Source of the DNA: CAYMEV01 sp964389675 [NCBI: uncultured Candidatus Sumerlaeota bacterium]
Lineage (GTDB): Bacteria; CAYMEV01
Direction of reading: 5' to 3'
Assembly: GCA_964389675.1 (NCBI GenBank)
Contig: CAYMEV010000031.1
Coordinates: 1 to 32,963 of the forward strand
DNA length: 32,963 nt
The position numbers and the translations under genes are program-made. Below the pieces are notes generated by a model that saw nothing but the letters and a program-made list of their open reading frames with translations, did not search any database and had not been told where the DNA came from. Shown one piece after another: positions 7,576-16,164 of this stretch (the stretch's first letter is position 1; each line of letters starts with the position of its first letter).

Positions 7576-10500
7576 TCATACAGGCATACAATAACAGAAT
7601 TTAATTCTCTGCTTATGCAAATAGCACGGATATCTTTCTGATAATTCCTTATAAAGGGTATAGCATTTAATCCTAAACCTCCAGGCTGAGGTAAGGCGGT
7701 AAAGGTAATAATTGCAGGCTGCTTCAGTTTCCTTGTTATCAGTATATACGGACAGAGAAATAAGGTTTCTTACAGCATAATCTTTATCTCTTTTAGTATT
7801 GGATATATAAAATACCATTTTCACCCTTTCAGAAAGATCATTCTTTCTCTTTAAATCAATCATCGAGATTAATTTTTCTGAAATTCTAAGTGCCTGATTC
7901 CATCTGCCGGTGTTAAAAAGTATTTCGCTAATTGCACTGCCGGTTTTTGCAGTAAGATACTCAGCTTTTTCAAGATCCCTGCATTTCACAAAGGCCAGAT
8001 CGAGTAATTCCAGAGCTTTGGTCCAGGATCCCTGGCCTGCCATTATCATGCCTTTTGTATACAAAATGGATATATAATCCCTGGTATTTTGATTTTTTTC
8101 CGCGATTTCCATGGCTTTGTCTGCATATTCAAGAGCCGGGCGAAATCTGCCCAGATCATGATTGTTTTCAGCCAACAGACTGTAAGCCTTATAGTCCATT
8201 GCATGATAGCTGCACTCTTCTGCTGCAGCAAGCGTTGAACTTAGCTGTTTTATGGCCAGTGTGAATTTGCCCATCATCTGATAGATTAGGCTTACAGAAA
8301 TTTCTGCATTTATCAGGTCAATGTAGTTGGATTTCTGCCTCCCCAGATTAATGCCGGCCTTAAAATAGTATATTGCCTGCTGAAGTTGGCCCATGTCTTT
8401 ATAACATCCTGCAATTTTGAAATAAAGTTCTGTAAGGTAATAGAAATCATTGCTTTTTCCTATCTCATCAAACTGATCAAAATATAAGGACAGGGCCCTC
8501 CTGTTTTGCCCTTGATACTGGTAGATCGATGCAATCTTTATTACTATCCCTATCAAATGATTCCTTATATTAAGCTTTTTGAATATCTGGTATGCCTTCT
8601 TAAGACAGGCCAAAGCCTGGTCCATTTCGCTCAGGTTAACGAGAGGAATGCTTAAATTAATATTTGCTAATCCTGCAAAATATATATCATCAGTTTCAAG
8701 GGCTATTCCAAGCTGTTTCTTGAAATGATCCACAGCACTGCTGTATTGCCCTTCGGTTGTGTACATTCTTCCTGCTATCTGCATGGCATGCCCGAGGGAC
8801 CTTTTGTCCCCGAGCTTCTTTGCGAGGCCTATCTTTTTTCTGAGAAATTCATGTGCGCTGTTAGAATTGCCTTCATTATGACAGGCCTGAGCCATATTTC
8901 CGTATGCAACGGAAAGAATGGCATTCAGCCTGTGCTTTTCTGCCAGGCTTATTGTCTTTTTTGCATAGGAAAGAAATTTCTTGTTGTTATTCTGGTTACC
9001 ATAGATGCTGGTGATATTCTGCAGGGCTGATGCATAAAGCACTGGATTTTTATCTTTATCCACATGCCTGATGATGTGATTGAGCAGTTTTAATGCTTCC
9101 TTATCCTTATGCTGAAATATGTAGGACAGGGATAATGCTCTTCTATTCTCCATAAGGTATAATGGTTCATCATATTTTTTGAAGATTTCCTGTGCTTCAT
9201 TCAGCATTTGCTCTCCTGACTTAAATTCTGAGCTTTTTATCAGCAGAATTGCAAATTCATTCTTTATAACCGCCTCTTCAAACGGGTTACCAATCTTTTT
9301 TGCAAGTTTTAATGCAGATTGAAAGTATTTATTGGATTCTGCTGATCTTCCTGTTACAAAATATATTTTTGCCAGCTGGAAACAGGTTTCTTTTAGCAAA
9401 TACACATCTTCTGTAAGATTCAGAATACGTGAAAAATGATTTATGGAGTCTGCATTTTTATAATTTTCCTTTTCATAATTTGCTGCTTTTAAGAGATAGT
9501 TGATCGCTTTTTCTGTGTTTTCTGCTTTCTCAAAATGATCTGCCAGCTTTCCATAATGCTCTGAAAGATCGCTTTTGTACAGCTCCTCTGTCACTGTTCC
9601 AGCAAGGTTATGCAGGTTCCTGAGCGTTTCCTTAAGCTGCATCCCGTAGACTGAATCACGGATCAGTGCATGTTTGAAAATATAGCTTAAATCTGTTAAT
9701 TCTTCCCATATCTGTTCATCATATCCCATCTTAAGGTATTCATGAAATTCTTCATCTTTCCTTGTAATATCAGTAAGAAAAAGCAGCCTCCTTAGAATAT
9801 TTAATGCAAATTCCCTTCCAATTACGGAAGCTGTTTTTATAATATTTTTCAGCCTGATGGATAATCTGTCAATCCTGGCTATTATAATCTGGCTTATGCT
9901 GGCAGGAATATCTGTTGACCGGCTTCTTAAACAAAGCTTCTCATCTATTATATTCTCTTCCTTCATATAGAGTGTTATCTGGTCTGCAAAGAAGGGATTG
10001 CCCCCGCTCTTCCTGAATATAAAATCCTCTGTATCCTCAGGGATTTCGGATTTATCTGCTTTAAGCCTGTCAGCAATAAGATCGGAAAAAGCCTCACGGC
10101 TGAAAGGGTTTATTTCCACCCTTTTAGCCACTTCTGAAGTATCAGCAAAAATCGTATAACTGGTCCCATCATCATTTGGCCTGCATGCTGCAAGCAGTAT
10201 GAAGGGGTAATCTTCGACATTAATAATTAATGCTTTTAGCAGTTCTTTGCTGTCGGAATCTATCCAGTGTACATCATCCAGTATTATTACAAGCGGTTTT
10301 CTCATGCAATGAGCCTTGATGAATGTTTTAACCGATTGTATAGTGTTTTCATACCGGCCTTTTGGGTCAAGTTGCGAAAAAAGCGAGCCTTTACGCTCCA
10401 GTCCGACAAAAGCCCCTATTATGCTCTCACCGCGGATTAATTCATCCTTTAGCTCTTCATCCTCTGCTTTATTAATAATGCTGCTGTAAATGTTTTTAAA

Positions 10501-12006
10501 TCTTGCATAATTCCTGTTATATTTATCGGATTCAGCCTGTTCAAAATAGTCCTTAAGAAAAGACACAAATGGATTAAAAGCACTCCTGAGAATCTGGTCG
10601 CAATGAAGGTAGAAAAAACTGCATTTTTCAGTACCGATGCTTTCTATGAAATTGGATATAAAACGTGATTTTCCCACGCCTGCTTCGCCTTCTATATAAA
10701 CAATACCCCCGAATTTATTTTTGAAAATGGGGGATACAAGGTTTTCCAGATCATTTTTTTCCCTGGCCCTGCGAATATATCTGCCTGCATAGCTGACATG
10801 TTTTTTTACCCGGGTTTTTGATTCGAGCGACCAGAGGGAGATCGCGTCTGAGAAACCTTTCAGCCTTGCATTGCCTGCAGGGCTAAAGCTGTATAAAGGT
10901 GAAGCTGATTCAGTTATGCCTGGACTGCATAATATCTGGTCCCATTCAGCTTTCATCATCAATCTTGCCGCAAGATTAACAGCATTCCCCATAACTCCAT
11001 AGCATGCACGAATGCTGCTGCCCTTAATTCCTGCATATACCACTCCGCTGTTAATGCCGATCCTGCACTGGGAAGAGATTTTACCCTTCAGGGCCAATGC
11101 AAAATCAAGAGCTCTTGTCATAAGGTGCTCATATGTCTGAGGAACTCCAAATATGATAAGAGTATTGGTTCCTTTATCACCGCTGTCAATGCCTTCAAAA
11201 TAACCCTTGTAAATATCTGCATGTTCAATCACGATTTTTATGATCGATTCCAGTTCAGAAGATGATCCGGGGTCCTGATATGAAATGAATACAGCTGTGA
11301 TTTTCCGGAATTCGCCCTCCGGAGGCGTCTCCAGTATCTTTTCGGGTATAAAGGCCTTTAATATTCCATAATCAATATCAGCAGTCTTTTTCAGCCTTTT
11401 ATTAAATTGCTTTCTGCATGAAACAACCCTGAAGAAGCTTTCATCTAACCTTCTGAATACTATTTCCCTTTTATCTGCCTGTGACATTAAACCACTGTCA
11501 AAAACTATATCCATTTTATTGCAGCGATGTTCAGAATAAGAGCATTTGTCAACAGCTTCTCCCCTGAAATAATATGCTTTATGGCTGTCAGTGCCTGTAA
11601 TGCCCCATTCTACCGCACCATATGAAAGTCCGATCTTTACGGATATATCAAATATCCCGAAACGGGATTCCTGTCTGCCGTGCTTCCTAAATATATCTCT
11701 TATACATATTGCACAGTCAATGATCTCTGAAGCGTTTGCAATATCCCTGAATACTGCTGTAAAAGCATCTCCTGCAAATGCAGTAATAAATCCCTCTGAA
11801 ATATGGACTGCTTCTATTACAGGCCTGAAAATATTATTAATGATTACCGCAAGTACTTCAGCCCCCTCTTTACCTTCCTGCATCAGGCGCTCTGTCATGG
11901 ATGTAAATCCGGATATATCAATAAACATTGTATATGCCTTGAATTGACCATTAAAACTGTTGTTGGAAAATTGTTCTGCAATAAAATGAGGTATGAAATT
12001 ATGCAT
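7576..12006 (-). CDS. Tandem class III cyclase - STAND ATPase - TPR protein (sAC-like), copy 1
   Basis: A 1476-residue cytosolic signalling enzyme predicted to make cyclic nucleotide. Domain 1 (about 22-195) keeps both metal-binding Asp: D30 in FIDISGF and D80 in FAGDAF, but at the transition-state site it has GEAVDKCSYSEH instead of the usual Asn and Arg. Domain 2 (about 232-395) has lost the first metal Asp (AVFISYQD) but keeps GVMGNAVNLAARLMM with N344 and R348, and K278 in GDKGTN. Together they would form one complete site, as in ADCY10. A STAND/AAA ATPase follows (Walker A GEAGVGKS 440-447; Walker B IILDDVHWID about 574-583), then helical repeats of TPR type (about 815-1400). It has no signal peptide and no membrane segment. 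It is divergent from a gene with a cyclic-nucleotide-binding domain. At the adenine-selecting position it has G337. Confidence 0.85.
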   Translation of the reverse strand: MHNFIPHFIAEQFSNNSFNGQFKAYTMFIDISGFTSMTERLMQEGKEGAEVLAVIINNIFRPVIEAVHISEGFITAFAGDAFTAVFRDIANASEIIDCAICIRDIFRKHGRQESRFGIFDISVKIGLSYGAVEWGITGTDSHKAYYFRGEAVDKCSYSEHRCNKMDIVFDSGLMSQADKREIVFRRLDESFFRVVSCRKQFNKRLKKTADIDYGILKAFIPEKILETPPEGEFRKITAVFISYQDPGSSSELESIIKIVIEHADIYKGYFEGIDSGDKGTNTLIIFGVPQTYEHLMTRALDFALALKGKISSQCRIGINSGVVYAGIKGSSIRACYGVMGNAVNLAARLMMKAEWDQILCSPGITESASPLYSFSPAGNARLKGFSDAISLWSLESKTRVKKHVSYAGRYIRRAREKNDLENLVSPIFKNKFGGIVYIEGEAGVGKSRFISNFIESIGTEKCSFFYLHCDQILRSAFNPFVSFLKDYFEQAESDKYNRNYARFKNIYSSIINKAEDEELKDELIRGESIIGAFVGLERKGSLFSQLDPKGRYENTIQSVKTFIKAHCMRKPLVIILDDVHWIDSDSKELLKALIINVEDYPFILLAACRPNDDGTSYTIFADTSEVAKRVEINPFSREAFSDLIADRLKADKSEIPEDTEDFIFRKSGGNPFFADQITLYMKEENIIDEKLCLRSRSTDIPASISQIIIARIDRLSIRLKNIIKTASVIGREFALNILRRLLFLTDITRKDEEFHEYLKMGYDEQIWEELTDLSYIFKHALIRDSVYGMQLKETLRNLHNLAGTVTEELYKSDLSEHYGKLADHFEKAENTEKAINYLLKAANYEKENYKNADSINHFSRILNLTEDVYLLKETCFQLAKIYFVTGRSAESNKYFQSALKLAKKIGNPFEEAVIKNEFAILLIKSSEFKSGEQMLNEAQEIFKKYDEPLYLMENRRALSLSYIFQHKDKEALKLLNHIIRHVDKDKNPVLYASALQNITSIYGNQNNNKKFLSYAKKTISLAEKHRLNAILSVAYGNMAQACHNEGNSNSAHEFLRKKIGLAKKLGDKRSLGHAMQIAGRMYTTEGQYSSAVDHFKKQLGIALETDDIYFAGLANINLSIPLVNLSEMDQALACLKKAYQIFKKLNIRNHLIGIVIKIASIYQYQGQNRRALSLYFDQFDEIGKSNDFYYLTELYFKIAGCYKDMGQLQQAIYYFKAGINLGRQKSNYIDLINAEISVSLIYQMMGKFTLAIKQLSSTLAAAEECSYHAMDYKAYSLLAENNHDLGRFRPALEYADKAMEIAEKNQNTRDYISILYTKGMIMAGQGSWTKALELLDLAFVKCRDLEKAEYLTAKTGSAISEILFNTGRWNQALRISEKLISMIDLKRKNDLSERVKMVFYISNTKRDKDYAVRNLISLSVYTDNKETEAACNYYLYRLTSAWRFRIKCYTLYKELSERYPCYLHKQRIKFCYCMPV

Positions 12007-12185
12007 GAGGCTAATCAGTCAATTTATCTATATTAAATATATTCATAATCGTTTCAGGATAATAATGAATAAGCTATTTGGGTTAATCAACATGACCTTT
12101 ATTATTATAATTCCTTTTTTGCATTATTTTAAGATAAAAAAATAAGCTGTAATCCTGTCATTTTTTAGCAAACAGGCCTGAATGA

Positions 12186-12214
12186 TTGAAAAAAATTGAA
12201 GATTGTGATAATAT
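12186..12214 (+). promoter_or_regulatory. Candidate promoter for the cNMP-binding PilT-like gene
   Basis: TTGAAA at 12186-12191 and TAATAT at 12209-12214, spaced by 17 bases (5/6 and 4/6 matches). The -10 overlaps the left arm of the dyad at 12210-12232. In such AT-rich DNA the match could be chance. Confidence 0.3.
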
Positions 12215-12232
12215 TTCTTCAGCAGAAATATT
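12210..12232. promoter_or_regulatory. Perfect 9-bp dyad, possible operator
   Basis: AATATTTCT and AGAAATATT form a perfect inverted repeat around a five-base spacer, 73 bases before the start codon of the cNMP-binding PilT-like gene. The geometry suits a dimeric repressor or activator site, or a hairpin in the mRNA leader. It does not resemble the CRP consensus TGTGA-N6-TCACA. Confidence 0.4.
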
Positions 12233-12304
12233 TTGATTGCAAAATATGATAATAATAGTTAATTTTAATAAAAAAATTCTATTTTCAATTTAGGAGGATA
12301 TTCA

Positions 12305-14095
12305 ATGAAATTAATCCCATTGGAAGGCAGTTTGTATGATAAGGCTTTAAATACCCTAAAAGATGCTGATCTGTTCAGCAGGCTTAAACCCGACCATATT
12401 AAACAGGTTATGAAATATGCCGGGCTTATCAGCTATGAAGACCAGGATATTATTATCCAGACTGGTGATGCCGCTGACTGCTTCTATATTTTAATTGAAG
12501 GCCAGGCCAGGGTTTTTATTGAGCTGGACAAAAAGGGTCTGAAGATGGAGGTAGGCAGCCATAAAAAGGCTGATATTATTGGAGAAATTGGATTGCTCCT
12601 GAACAAGAAACGCTCAGCCACAGTAATTGCATGCCAGGGTGCATTAGCTCTCCGCTTTGATAAAAAGGTATTGCCTCATGCCATTGAAAAGATTCCTGGT
12701 TTTCAGTCGGTTCTGAACGAGGTGCTGGCCTACAGGCTGTACAATCTGTCAGGCAGGTTTCCCAGAAATACTGTTGAGACTGAACCTGCAAGCCCGGACA
12801 AAGAGGCATTGTCCTTCCTCCCCATAAACTTCATCATAAGGCACCGGGCCCTGCCTTTGAAATCAGAGGGGGATACAATGACCATCGGATTCGTTGATTA
12901 TCCAAATCCTGCAGTTATCAGCAGTATTGAAAAATTCATTCCAGGTATGGAGATAAAGAGTGTCAAAGTGCCGATTGATTTCTTCGATGAGCAGTTAAAG
13001 GGTCTTCTGGCAAAGGATAAAAAGGAAAAAAAGGCAAAAGGCAGGACATATCAGTTAAACGAGCTTCTTGAGAGAATGGTTGAAGAAGGAGCATCAGACC
13101 TCCATCTATCTGCTGATCAAGAACCATGCTGGAGAATAGATGGCAGGATAGTACAGATCAAAGACAGCAGGCCATTTTCTGAAAAGGAAGCCTGGAACCT
13201 GTTTGAACCGCTTCTTAACAGCCGTCAGAAATCGGATTTTGAGAGAGATTACAGCCTCGATTTTGCCCATTCAATTAATAATGCCCGCTTCAGGATAAAT
13301 CTTTATCATGACTATAATGGAGTTAATGCAGCGATAAGAATGATACCTTCAAATGTATTGTCCTTTGAACAGCTCGGATTGCCGAATATGCTTACAAAGT
13401 TATGTGATAACCCGAATGGCATAGTCCTTGTTACCGGCCCCACAGGATGCGGCAAAACAACCACACTGGCATGCCTTATTAACCATATTAACGAAAACTA
13501 TGATAATCACATAATAACCCTTGAGGACCCTATTGAATATCTCCATAAAAGCAAGAAATGCCTTATCAATCAGCGGGAATTAAATACACATATCAGGTCT
13601 TTCAAGGATGGATTAAGATTTGCATTACGTGAAGACCCGGATGTTATCCTTGTAGGTGAAATGCGTGACTATGAAACTATATCACTCGCACTTGAGGCAA
13701 GTAATACCGGCCATCTGGTATTTGCTACACTTCATACTCCAACAGCAGTATCTACAATTGAACGAATTATCCAGGTTTTTCCTAGCGAACAGCAGAATAA
13801 GATACGCTCACTCCTTGCAGATAATATAAGGGGTATATTATGTCAGGCAATGTGCAGGAAGATAAGAGGCGGAAGAATACCTGCACTGGAAGTACTGATA
13901 GTTAACCCTGCTATTGCAAATATGATCAGAGAAAGCAAGCTGACACAGATCCCTTCAGCTATGCAGACTTCCAAAGCTCAGGGAAATGTGCTTCTGAATG
14001 AATATCTGGCAAATCTGGTAAGCAAGCATAAGATTACACCTGATGAAGCCTTAAAACATGCAATAGATAAGCAGGATCTAAAGAAAAGGATTTAA
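12305..14095 (+). CDS. cNMP-binding domain fused to PilT/GspE-type pilus ATPase
   Basis: A 596-residue cytosolic AAA-type motor of the type II secretion/type IV pilus family with an N-terminal cyclic-nucleotide-binding domain. The cNBD (about 20-150) carries a canonical phosphate-binding cassette, GEIGLLLNKKRSAT, in which the Glu and Arg that hold the ribose and phosphate are present, so real cAMP or cGMP binding is likely. Next comes a GspE/MshE-type N-terminal domain (about 172-238; LPINFIIRHRALPL, DYPNPAVISSIEKF). The ATPase has Walker A GPTGCGKTTT, the Asp-box EDPIEYLH, FALREDPDVILVGEMRD and the His-box TGHLVFATLHT. The C-terminus (QIPSAMQTSKAQG, DEALKHA) resembles the retraction ATPase PilT more than PilB. 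A strong AGGAGG (12292-12297) precedes the ATG. No other pilus gene is in the window. Confidence 0.88.
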   Translation: MKLIPLEGSLYDKALNTLKDADLFSRLKPDHIKQVMKYAGLISYEDQDIIIQTGDAADCFYILIEGQARVFIELDKKGLKMEVGSHKKADIIGEIGLLLNKKRSATVIACQGALALRFDKKVLPHAIEKIPGFQSVLNEVLAYRLYNLSGRFPRNTVETEPASPDKEALSFLPINFIIRHRALPLKSEGDTMTIGFVDYPNPAVISSIEKFIPGMEIKSVKVPIDFFDEQLKGLLAKDKKEKKAKGRTYQLNELLERMVEEGASDLHLSADQEPCWRIDGRIVQIKDSRPFSEKEAWNLFEPLLNSRQKSDFERDYSLDFAHSINNARFRINLYHDYNGVNAAIRMIPSNVLSFEQLGLPNMLTKLCDNPNGIVLVTGPTGCGKTTTLACLINHINENYDNHIITLEDPIEYLHKSKKCLINQRELNTHIRSFKDGLRFALREDPDVILVGEMRDYETISLALEASNTGHLVFATLHTPTAVSTIERIIQVFPSEQQNKIRSLLADNIRGILCQAMCRKIRGGRIPALEVLIVNPAIANMIRESKLTQIPSAMQTSKAQGNVLLNEYLANLVSKHKITPDEALKHAIDKQDLKKRI

Positions 14096-14104
14096 TTTTT
14101 TAAT

Positions 14105-14263
14105 CAGGGCAGATAAATAATATTTTTTCTGAAGGCTTTTTACAGCCCTGGATGGTAGTATGGATAAGCCTGATAATTTTTATACCGGAGATTACTGAAC
14201 GGATTCGTGCTTCATCTTCCGCATATATTCTGTATACCGCAATTTAATAGCTGTTTCTGCGGA
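14105..14263. repeat. Group of short inverted repeats between genes
   Basis: The 261-base gap 14096-14356 holds CAGGGC (14105-14110) complementary to GCCCTG (14145-14150), an overlapping small hairpin GGCT/AGCC (14134-14147), and TCCGCA (14218-14223) plus a second CCGCA (14237-14241), both able to pair with TGCGGA (14258-14263). The alternatives are mutually exclusive. No T tract follows the last stem. Function unclear. Confidence 0.3.
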
Positions 14264-14288
14264 GGGGGAAAAATCTGCACCATGCTGT

Positions 14289-14317
14289 TTGATTTTAAGG
14301 ATTAATTAATATAAGAT
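14289..14317 (+). promoter_or_regulatory. Candidate promoter for the dipeptidase gene
   Basis: TTGATT at 14289-14294 and TAAGAT at 14312-14317 with a 17-base spacer (4/6 matches each), 39 bases before the start codon. Modest match in AT-rich DNA. Confidence 0.3.
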
Positions 14318-14356
14318 ATAAAATATTGATTATAGAAATTATCAGGAGGAAATTAT

Positions 14357-16090
14357 ATGAAAAAGGCTATTCTTTGTCTTATTATCCTATCCGTCTGCTT
14401 TTCTTTGAGTTCATTCTGCTGTACAACATTGCTGGTCACAAAGGGGGCATCAGAAGACGGTTCTGTTTTTGTCGCACACTCGGATGACAGTGAGCTTTTT
14501 GACCAGAGGCTTGTATATGTTCCTGCAGCAGACCATAAACCCGGATCTATGCGCCCGGTCTATTATGATGCTGCGTCTCTGGGGGACAAGCCTGAATATC
14601 ATTCATATAACCTGCGCCGATACGTAGGAAATGAGCGTGGTCCGACATATATGAATGATGATTATCCTCAGAGCATACCTCTGGGTTATATACCGCAGGT
14701 TGAGCATACATATGCATATTATGACGGATCATATGCAATCATGAACGAGCATCAGCTTATGTTCGGCGAATGCACTGACGGTACCAAAATACAGCCTGAT
14801 CCTGTCCCCGGAAAGCTGATCTTTTACAGTGCTGAACTCAGCAGGGTTGCTGCCGAGCGCTGTACAAAAGCGCGTGAAGCTGTTGAACTTATCGGGCACC
14901 TTCTTGAAACCTACGGCTACTATGGTACTGGAGAGACCCTCCCGATTGCTGATCCAAAAGAGGGCTGGGTAATTGAAATGGCTCCCAGTCCTGAGGGTAC
15001 CGGAGGCCTGTGGGTCGCTAAAAAGGTCCCGGATGGTGAAGTATTTGTTGCGGCAAATGAGCTGAGGATTCGTGAAGTAGATACTGATGACCCTGATATG
15101 CTTTATTGCAAAGACCTTCATGATATAGCAAGAAAGCACGGATGGTGGAAACCGGAAGATGGTAAACTTGACTGGCTAAAAACCGTAAGTGAGGGGGAAT
15201 ACAGCCATCCCTATTATTCACTGAGAAGGGTGTGGCGCCTGCAGTCAAGATTAGCTCCTTCAAGGAATTTATCCCCATGGGTGGAGAACGGTTTTACAAG
15301 GGAATATCCTTTTTCAATAAAACCTGATAAGAAACTTGGAGTCCGGGATGTGATGAATCTCTACAGGGATTATTACCAGGGAACTGAGTTCGACCTGTCA
15401 AAGGGTATAACGGCCGGCCCATTCGGCTGTCCTTACAGATATCCCGGGCCAATGGATTCTTCAGGTGACACGGGGGATCCAAATGCAAAACTGAAAGGGG
15501 CATGGGAGCGACCTATATCAATCTTCAGATGCGGTTTCAGCTATGTGTGCCAGGCCAGGGACTGGCTTCCAGACCCTGTAGGGGGAATTGTCTGGTTTGG
15601 CCCGGATGAGCCCATGAGCACATGCTATGTGCCATTTTATTCAGGAGTAACGAGAATTGCCAAACCGTATTATACCTGCGATACAAGTGTTTTCAGCCAG
15701 GATAGCGCCTGGTGGGCCTTCAACTTTGTGGCGAACTGGGCCGGTTTGAAATACAGCTATATTATTAAGGATATTCAGAAAATGCAGGATGAGATAGAAA
15801 CTGCACTGATAGACAGTATTGGTATTATGGACATGAAAGCAGCGGAATTATATAAATCGGACCCCGAGAAAGCAATTGAAATGATCACAGAATATTGTGA
15901 AAAACAGGCTAATGAAACGGTAAGGGAATGGTGGAGCTTTGCCTGGCTGCTTGTTGCGAAGTATGCTGACGGCTATGTAAATACTCCCGGGGCGATGGCA
16001 AAAGAAGTAGGCTATCCGGATGACTGGTATCAGAAATCCAGCTGGCCACAAGGCCCGGTAAGCTATCAAAAACCTGAAGACAGACAGTAA
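14357..16090 (+). CDS. Exported dipeptidase, peptidase family C69
   Basis: Predicted N-terminal-nucleophile dipeptidase that splits dipeptides outside the cytoplasm. Residues 1-20 form a signal peptide. The next residues, CCTTLLVTKGASEDGSVFVAH, match the family start 'CTTilV.k.AS.DGS...a.n.D'; removal of the leader at Cys22 would expose the catalytic Cys. Further family features are a large acidic, aromatic-rich body and the segment PIADPKEGWVIEMAPSPEG, which resembles the conserved 'd..EaWv.e' region. At 577 aa it has family length. ATG 14357 has an ideal AGGAGGA (14344-14350). It is followed 74 bases later by the DUF3160 gene in the same direction, so the two may be co-expressed. Family call good; specificity unknown. 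Confidence 0.85.
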   Translation: MKKAILCLIILSVCFSLSSFCCTTLLVTKGASEDGSVFVAHSDDSELFDQRLVYVPAADHKPGSMRPVYYDAASLGDKPEYHSYNLRRYVGNERGPTYMNDDYPQSIPLGYIPQVEHTYAYYDGSYAIMNEHQLMFGECTDGTKIQPDPVPGKLIFYSAELSRVAAERCTKAREAVELIGHLLETYGYYGTGETLPIADPKEGWVIEMAPSPEGTGGLWVAKKVPDGEVFVAANELRIREVDTDDPDMLYCKDLHDIARKHGWWKPEDGKLDWLKTVSEGEYSHPYYSLRRVWRLQSRLAPSRNLSPWVENGFTREYPFSIKPDKKLGVRDVMNLYRDYYQGTEFDLSKGITAGPFGCPYRYPGPMDSSGDTGDPNAKLKGAWERPISIFRCGFSYVCQARDWLPDPVGGIVWFGPDEPMSTCYVPFYSGVTRIAKPYYTCDTSVFSQDSAWWAFNFVANWAGLKYSYIIKDIQKMQDEIETALIDSIGIMDMKAAELYKSDPEKAIEMITEYCEKQANETVREWWSFAWLLVAKYADGYVNTPGAMAKEVGYPDDWYQKSSWPQGPVSYQKPEDRQ

Positions 16091-16164
16091 ATAAACCTGA
16101 TAAAGTGTATCAGGCCCAGGCTCAGAAAAGAGGGCCGAAATAGAATAAAAGCGGGGTGTGCAGT

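Larger units (their letters stand above)
12007..12304. other. Divergent intergenic region
   Basis: This 298-base AT-rich stretch separates the divergent cyclase and cNMP-binding/PilT-like genes and must hold both promoters. I see a candidate promoter and dyad towards the + strand gene, listed separately. I see no convincing small gene or RNA in the rest. Confidence 0.6.

Noticed and set aside
11591-11947. Open + strand frame of 118 codons inside the first cyclase gene
   Set aside because: It lies opposite a conserved catalytic domain; its sequence is what the reverse of such a coding region would give.
12201-12210. TGTGA at 12205-12209 as half of a CRP site
   Set aside because: No matching TCACA half-site is found at the required distance, so a CRP-type operator is not supported.
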